From contig WFOY01000208.1 of NCBI GenBank assembly GCA_015487835.1, positions 1 to 8,200 on the forward strand: a stretch of DNA of 8,200 nucleotides, given 5' to 3'. Made by a program: the position numbers and the translations under genes. Positions 6,718 through 8,200 of the stretch are shown piece after piece; the stretch's first letter is position 1, and every line of letters begins with the position of its first letter. The DNA comes from Aquificaceae bacterium. GTDB taxonomy: Bacteria > Aquificota > Aquificia > Aquificales > Aquificaceae. The notes under the pieces are model-generated. The model saw only the letters and a list, made by a program, of their open reading frames with translations. It was not told the origin of the DNA and searched no databases.

Positions 6718-7802
6718 TGCTCGACCGTAGGCTGATCCAGAAACTGGAGAGGCTGATCGAGAGGTACAGGAAGCTGGAGGAGGATCTATCCAAACCTGAG
6801 GTCATCCAGGATCTAGAAAGGTACCGGGATCTCAGCAAGGAGCACAAGGAACTCAGCGAGGTATACGAGACCTACCTGGAGTACAAGAAGGTTCAGAAGG
6901 AGATAGAGGAGACCAAGGACCTTCTCAGGAGCCCGGACAAGGACATAAGGGACCTGGCCCAGGAGGAAATGGAGAGGCTCAAGAAGAGAAGGAAAGACCT
7001 CGAAGGCAAGCTGAAGATCCTGCTAATACCTAAGGATCCGAACGACTCCAAGAACGTGATCCTCGAGATAAGGGCTGGAACGGGCGGAGAGGAGGCTGCC
7101 CTCTTCGCTGCCGATCTGCTCAGGATGTACCAGAAGTACGCTGAGGATAAGGGGTGGAGGTTCTCCATACTGAACGCTAACAGGACAGGGCTCGGTGGCT
7201 ACAAGGAGGTGATAGCTCTTATAGAGGGTGAGGGCGCTTACTCGAGGCTGAAGTACGAGAGCGGCGTCCACAGGGTCCAGAGGATACCCGTGACCGAGTC
7301 GGGGGGCAGGATCCACACGTCTACCGCTACTGTGGCTGTTCTTCCCGAGGCCGGTGAGGAGGACATAGAGATAAACCCTCAGGACCTCAGGATAGAGACC
7401 TTCAGGGCTTCAGGAGCAGGAGGTCAGTACGTGAACACGACGGAGACTGCGGTCAGGATAACCCACATCCCCACGGGTATAACCGTGACCTGCCAGGACG
7501 AAAGGTCCCAGTTCCAGAACAAGCAGAAGGCCCTGAAGATCCTCTACGCCAAGCTCAAGGACCACTACGAGAGGAAGAGGAGGGAGGAGATAGCCAAGGA
7601 GAGGAAGGAGCAGGTGGGAACCGGGGAGAGGAGCGAGAAGATAAGGACCTACAACTTTCCCCAGAACAGGGTCACGGACCACAGGATAAACCTCACCCTG
7701 TACAAGCTGAGCGACGTCCTGGAGGGCAAGCTGGATGAGATAATAGATGCGTTGAGATCCAAGGACCTTGAGGAGAGACTCAGGCTGGTCGAGGCAGGTT
7801 AA
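6717..7802 (+). CDS. prfA: Peptide chain release factor 1 (RF1)
   Basis: Recognises UAA and UAG stop codons in the ribosomal A site and triggers hydrolysis of peptidyl-tRNA. Length is 361 residues, normal for RF1. The N-terminal ~110 residues are charged, helical domain 1. The codon-recognition tripeptide is Pro-Val-Thr at 191-193 in [11 protein letters not shown]; a PxT motif marks RF1, whereas RF2 carries SPF. The catalytic GGQ is at 235-237 in [16 protein letters not shown], its Gln being the usual methylation site. The C-terminal segment [13 protein letters not shown] and the basic [13 protein letters not shown] stretch are also typical. It starts with one base overlapping the rpmE stop. 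Its TAA overlaps the stop codon of the convergent minE gene, with no terminator hairpin between them. Confidence 0.98.
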   Translation: MLDRRLIQKLERLIERYRKLEEDLSKPEVIQDLERYRDLSKEHKELSEVYETYLEYKKVQKEIEETKDLLRSPDKDIRDLAQEEMERLKKRRKDLEGKLKILLIPKDPNDSKNVILEIRAGTGGEEAALFAADLLRMYQKYAEDKGWRFSILNANRTGLGGYKEVIALIEGEGAYSRLKYESGVHRVQRIPVTESGGRIHTSTATVAVLPEAGEEDIEINPQDLRIETFRASGAGGQYVNTTETAVRITHIPTGITVTCQDERSQFQNKQKALKILYAKLKDHYERKRREEIAKERKEQVGTGERSEKIRTYNFPQNRVTDHRINLTLYKLSDVLEGKLDEIIDALRSKDLEERLRLVEAG

Positions 7803-8044
7803 CTCTCCTTAAAGGGGATGCTTATCCAGAGCTCCTCCCTGTTGTCCTCGTTTCTCCTGAGGAGGACGTCTATACCGCTCGCGTCGAACTGGGGATACTT
7901 CGAGAACAGGTCGATCAGGTCCTCCTTCAGCTTCTCCACCATGCTGGGTGGAAGCCCCTGTCTCTCGTAACTCAGGACCAGCATAAGCCTCTGCTTGGCT
8001 ATGTCCTTGCTCTTTCTCCTGAACAGGGACCCCAGGTTCAGCAA
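7799..8044 (-). CDS. minE: Cell division topological specificity factor MinE
   Basis: Binds membrane-attached MinD, stimulates its ATPase and so keeps the division inhibitor MinC away from mid-cell. The 81-residue product starts [20 protein letters not shown], with the short amphipathic membrane-targeting N-terminus and the anti-MinCD helix ([15 protein letters not shown], about residues 14-28). The C-terminal topological-specificity domain follows, with [17 protein letters not shown] and ELWISIPF. Length is near that of E. coli MinE (88). The start is a TTG at 8044-8042: the minD stop TGA is in the same frame only 6 bases upstream, so no longer form is possible, and a good Shine-Dalgarno precedes it. 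The gene directly follows minD, and its TAA (7801-7799) overlaps the prfA stop on the other strand. Confidence 0.93.
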   Translation of the reverse strand: MLNLGSLFRRKSKDIAKQRLMLVLSYERQGLPPSMVEKLKEDLIDLFSKYPQFDASGIDVLLRRNEDNREELWISIPFKES

Positions 8045-8047
8045 ACC

Positions 8048-8200
8048 TCAACCTCCGAAGAACTTGCTGAGAAATCCCTCCCTTTCACCGTACCTCTCCA
8101 GGGGAACGTCCTCACCCATGGTCCTCTTGGCTATGTCCATGATCGCCCTCGAGGCGTTGAACCTGTCGTAGAGGACTATCGGCTCCCCCCTGTTGGTGAA
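8048..8200 (-). CDS. minD: Septum site-determining ATPase MinD, C-terminal fragment (runs off the window)
   Basis: Only the last 50 codons are present; the gene continues past the right edge. The readable part begins FTNRGEPIVLYDRFNASRAI, matching the conserved 'NRGEPVV(L)' segment of MinD, and ends GFLSKFFGG before TGA (8050-8048). That C-terminus fits the amphipathic membrane-targeting sequence of MinD (E. coli ends GFLKRLFGG). The P-loop and other ATPase motifs lie outside the window, so integrity cannot be judged. Genomes often carry several MinD/ParA-like ATPases, but the adjacent minE and this C-terminus support true MinD. Confidence 0.92.
   Translation of the reverse strand, partial: FTNRGEPIVLYDRFNASRAIMDIAKRTMGEDVPLERYGEREGFLSKFFGG
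8052..8056 (-). promoter_or_regulatory. Shine-Dalgarno of minE inside the end of minD
   Basis: Read on the minus strand, GGAGG lies 7 bases before the TTG start of minE. It is formed by the GGA and GGT codons for the two terminal glycines of MinD. This decides the unusual TTG start and implies coupled minD-minE translation. Confidence 0.7.

Noticed and set aside
7809..8051. 80-codon minus-strand frame overlapping minE
   Set aside because: Shifted frame of minE giving a Gly/Glu/Gln-rich product; the MinE frame matches the family from end to end.
1..8200. Search for CRISPR arrays, insertion sequences, tRNA/rRNA genes, riboswitches and intrinsic terminators
   Set aside because: No spaced direct repeats, terminal inverted repeats, cloverleaf-like sequence or GC hairpin with U-tract was seen, and almost every base is in a recognised gene.

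Overview
The window looks like a piece of chromosome from a thermophilic, deep-branching bacterium, most likely Aquificota-like. Arginine is written almost entirely as AGG/AGA and isoleucine largely as ATA. Coding strands are purine-rich, proteins are rich in Lys/Glu/Arg, and genes are packed with overlapping start and stop codons. GC is about 60-65% in the lines counted by hand (36/60 at 4741-4800, 39/60 at 6001-6060), which is high for Aquifex-type genomes. The assignment is an inference and the genus is not determined. Nothing looks like a phage, insertion sequence, CRISPR array or RNA gene, and no gene-free stretch exceeds about 30 bases.

Layout. Positions 1-3819 (+) hold a four-gene carbohydrate ABC importer of the CUT1 (maltose/trehalose) type: a solute-binding protein cut off at its 5' end, two MalF/MalG-like permeases and a MalK-like ATPase. 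All three junctions are 4-base ATGA overlaps, so this is one translationally coupled operon. Positions 3844-7802 (+) hold a core information-processing block: mnmE (tRNA wobble-uridine modification GTPase), rho (transcription termination factor), rpmE (ribosomal protein L31, zinc-binding type) and prfA (peptide chain release factor 1). From 7799 to the right edge, on the minus strand, are minE and the C-terminal 50 residues of minD, the division-site placement pair, converging on prfA with overlapping stop codons.

Three promoter-like elements can be read directly. The first, TTGAGG-N16-TATAAA, overlaps the end of the transporter operon and would start transcription at or next to the mnmE ATG, where no Shine-Dalgarno is visible, so mnmE may be a leaderless mRNA. 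The second, TTGAAA-N16-TATAAT, lies inside mnmE in a local AT-rich patch and would drive rho-rpmE-prfA with a leader of about 310 nt. The third is a TATAAT box directly after the rho stop codon, before the strong rpmE ribosome-binding site. No intrinsic terminator (GC hairpin plus U-tract) is visible at any gene end.

Together the genes form an inducible-looking sugar uptake operon followed by a housekeeping translation/termination cluster and the Min system. No wholly new system is evident. The points of interest are regulatory and organisational: embedded and leaderless promoters, the composition shift inside mnmE, the prfA/minE stop overlap, and a minE ribosome-binding site written in the last codons of minD.
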